Below are positions 5,121 through 6,372 of a DNA stretch of 6,372 nucleotides, piece by piece (the stretch's first letter is position 1; every line of letters begins with the position of its first letter). Made by a program: the position numbers and the translations under genes. The stretch is from Ilumatobacteraceae bacterium (GTDB lineage Bacteria > Actinomycetota > Acidimicrobiia > Acidimicrobiales > Ilumatobacteraceae). The notes beneath the pieces were generated by a model. It made no database searches and was not told where the DNA came from. It saw only the letters and a list, made by a program, of their open reading frames with translations. The stretch covers positions 1 to 6,372 of the forward strand of contig JAODBQ010000212.1 of the NCBI GenBank assembly GCA_025464045.1. The letters run 5' to 3'.

Positions 5121-6317
5121 TCAATCCGGGAGCATCGGGACCGTCTGGCCGGGGTCGCGGTGCAGGAGGACGGCGCGCTGCAGGGCGCGGCTTCCGTAGC
5201 GCTCGCGCACGGCGTCGAGCGCGGTGTCGAGCGCGGTGCCGTGCAGCTCGTCGAACGGCAGGGTGAGCTGCAACCGGTCGTCGTCGTCGAGGTTGGCGAC
5301 GGCGATGCCGAGCAGCGTCAGGCCGTGCTCGTCGATCAGCGGTCGGACCGACGCGACCAGCGCCCGTGCCGCGTCGAGGACGCTCGCCGTGGTCGACGTC
5401 GGACGGGGGAGGGTGTGGGACCGGGTGATCCGGCTGAAGTCGTCGAACCGGAGCCGCACCACCACCGTCCGCCCGACGCGCCCTGCGGCCCGCATGCGGC
5501 GGGTGACCCGGTCGACGAGCGCGACGAGATCGGCATCGACGTCCGCCGGCGATCGCGGGCCGCGCCCACCGGCGCGCTGCGAACCGATCGATCGCCGTCG
5601 CCTGCCGCCCTGCACCGGCCGCGGATCACGGTTGTGTGCGAGCGCGTGGAGGTGCCGCCCGGAGTGCGCGCCGAGCATCGCCACCAACGCCCCCTCGCTC
5701 AACCCCGCGACCTCGGCGACCGTGGCGATGCCGCGGTCGTGGAGCCTCGCGCTGGTGACCTTGCCGACGCCCCACAACCGCTCGACCGGGAGCGGGTGCA
5801 GGAACGACAGCTCGCCGTCGGGTGGGACGACCAGCAGGCCATCCGGCTTGGCGACCGCGCTGGCGACCTTGGCCAGGAACTTCGTGCGGGCGATGCCGAC
5901 CGTGATCGCCAGACCGACTCGCTCGAGCACCGCGGCGCGCAACCGGGTGGCGATCTCCACCGGCTCGCCGGCGATCCGGCGCAACCCGCCGACGTCGATG
6001 AACGCCTCGTCGATGGAGATGCCCTCGACGATCGGTGAGGTGTCGTCGAACACCTCGAACACCGCCTTGCTCGCCGCCGAGTACGCCGACATCCGCGGCT
6101 CGACGACGACCGCCTGCGGGCACAGACGCAGTGCCTGACGGCCGCCCATCGCCGTCCGCACCCCGCAGCGCTTGGCCTCGTAACTGGCGGCGAGCACCAC
6201 GCCACCGCCGACGATGACGGGTCTCCCGCGCAGGCGAGGGTCGTCGCGCTGCTCGACCGATGCGTAGAACGCATCGAGGTCGGCGTGCATGATCGTCGCC
6301 TCGTTGCCCACGAACAC
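5121..6317 (-). CDS. dinB: DNA polymerase IV (Y-family translesion polymerase)
   Basis: This enzyme copies past damaged template bases with low fidelity. From GTG at 6317 it is 398 residues and intact. Palm motifs are MHADLDAF (10-17, metal ligand Asp13) and GISIDEAF (99-106, Asp103 and Glu104). Tyr46 and Arg50 of ASYEAKR contact the incoming nucleotide. By alignment the steric-gate position is Tyr18 (DAFY), where E. coli DinB has Phe. A helix-hairpin-helix follows (LWGVGKVTSARL, 181-192), then the little finger after a basic linker near 238-244. QLTLPF (350-355) fits the sliding-clamp hexapeptide. The start is open to question: GTG at 6317 lies in the SOS box, in-frame GTG at 6311 would be nearly leaderless, and ATG at 6290 has GAGG (6299-6302) 8 nt upstream but cuts into the first strand. 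It is convergent with the DPA operon and functionally unrelated to it. Confidence 0.96.
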   Translation of the reverse strand: MFVGNEATIMHADLDAFYASVEQRDDPRLRGRPVIVGGGVVLAASYEAKRCGVRTAMGGRQALRLCPQAVVVEPRMSAYSAASKAVFEVFDDTSPIVEGISIDEAFIDVGGLRRIAGEPVEIATRLRAAVLERVGLAITVGIARTKFLAKVASAVAKPDGLLVVPPDGELSFLHPLPVERLWGVGKVTSARLHDRGIATVAEVAGLSEGALVAMLGAHSGRHLHALAHNRDPRPVQGGRRRRSIGSQRAGGRGPRSPADVDADLVALVDRVTRRMRAAGRVGRTVVVRLRFDDFSRITRSHTLPRPTSTTASVLDAARALVASVRPLIDEHGLTLLGIAVANLDDDDRLQLTLPFDELHGTALDTALDAVRERYGSRALQRAVLLHRDPGQTVPMLPD

Positions 6318-6324
6318 ATGTTCG
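6311..6324. promoter_or_regulatory. LexA operator (SOS box) over the dinB start region
   Basis: The sequence CGAACACATGTTCG is a perfect 5+5 inverted repeat, CGAAC-N4-GTTCG. It matches the core of the Gram-positive/actinobacterial LexA box (TCGAAC-N4-GTTCGA in mycobacteria), lacking only the outermost T and A. It covers the proposed -10 and transcription start of dinB, an effective place for a repressor, and includes the GTG at 6315-6317. I infer LexA repression of dinB with release on DNA damage. Confidence 0.75.
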
Positions 6325-6346
6325 CACCCCGCGACGACGCGTGCAA
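6318..6346 (-). promoter_or_regulatory. candidate dinB promoter
   Basis: Read on the minus strand, TTGCAC (6346-6341) could be the -35 element. A 17-nt spacer leads to GAACAT (6323-6318) as a weak -10 (three of six bases match TATAAT). Transcription would then start near 6311, downstream of the GTG at 6317 and inside the SOS box. The match is modest; the agreement with the operator position is what makes it worth recording. Confidence 0.35.
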
Positions 6347-6372
6347 GGGAGCGCGGTCAGCTAGGGTGGGGG
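6325..6372. other. upstream region of dinB, window edge
   Basis: No open frame is supported here; the dinB frame meets an in-frame stop (TGA, 6359-6357 on the minus strand). On the plus strand TAGGGT at 6362-6367 resembles an actinobacterial -10, which might drive a divergent gene beyond the window, but I see no good -35 at the right distance. Confidence 0.3.

Noticed and set aside
4023..6038. 671-codon plus-strand open frame crossing dprE2 and dinB
   Set aside because: It runs out of frame through dprE1 and dprE2, then antisense to dinB. The translation is low-complexity Arg-rich sequence with no family signature.
6362..6367. TAGGGT as the -10 of a divergent promoter
   Set aside because: It resembles actinobacterial -10 elements but has no convincing -35 16-18 nt upstream, and the gene it would drive is outside the window.
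1..6372. CRISPR array, tRNA, rRNA, insertion sequence or prophage elements
   Set aside because: No regularly spaced repeats, cloverleaf-like segments, transposase or integrase motifs, or terminal inverted repeats were seen. Composition is even across the window.

Overview
The window is high-GC DNA with long open frames on both strands, tightly packed genes that overlap at ATGA and TGATG junctions, and a mycobacterial-type set of decaprenyl-phosphoryl-arabinose (DPA) genes. Together these point to an actinobacterium. The gene order is not that of Mycobacterium or Corynebacterium, and a deeper actinobacterial lineage such as Acidimicrobiia is a guess only.

Layout, plus strand, 1-4998: one apparent operon of six genes. 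It opens with the 3' end of aroA (EPSP synthase, 5' end outside the window). This is followed by a HAD-IB phosphatase, a UbiA-family decaprenyl-phosphate phosphoribosyltransferase, a class I SAM methyltransferase with a basic amphipathic C-terminal tail, dprE1 and dprE2. Four of the five junctions overlap by 1-4 nt and the fifth gap is 6 nt, so the genes are very likely co-transcribed and translationally coupled. Positions 4999-5120 form a convergent intergenic region with a nested imperfect hairpin (possible terminator) and a short 12-bp tandem repeat. Minus strand, 6317-5121: dinB (DNA polymerase IV). A near-perfect LexA/SOS operator lies on its start region, and the remaining ~50 nt look like a promoter.

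How the genes work together: UbiA joins PRPP to decaprenyl phosphate to give decaprenylphosphoryl-5-phosphoribose (DPPR). The HAD enzyme is a good candidate to remove the 5-phosphate. DprE1 and DprE2 then epimerise C2 of the ribose through a keto intermediate to give DPA, the lipid donor of D-arabinofuranose. All four chemical steps of DPA synthesis therefore have a candidate in one operon, with a methyltransferase of unknown substrate in the middle. No arabinosyltransferase or flippase lies in the window, so the arabinose acceptor is unknown. A notable detail is that the DprE1 cysteine attacked by benzothiazinone drugs in M. tuberculosis is an alanine here.
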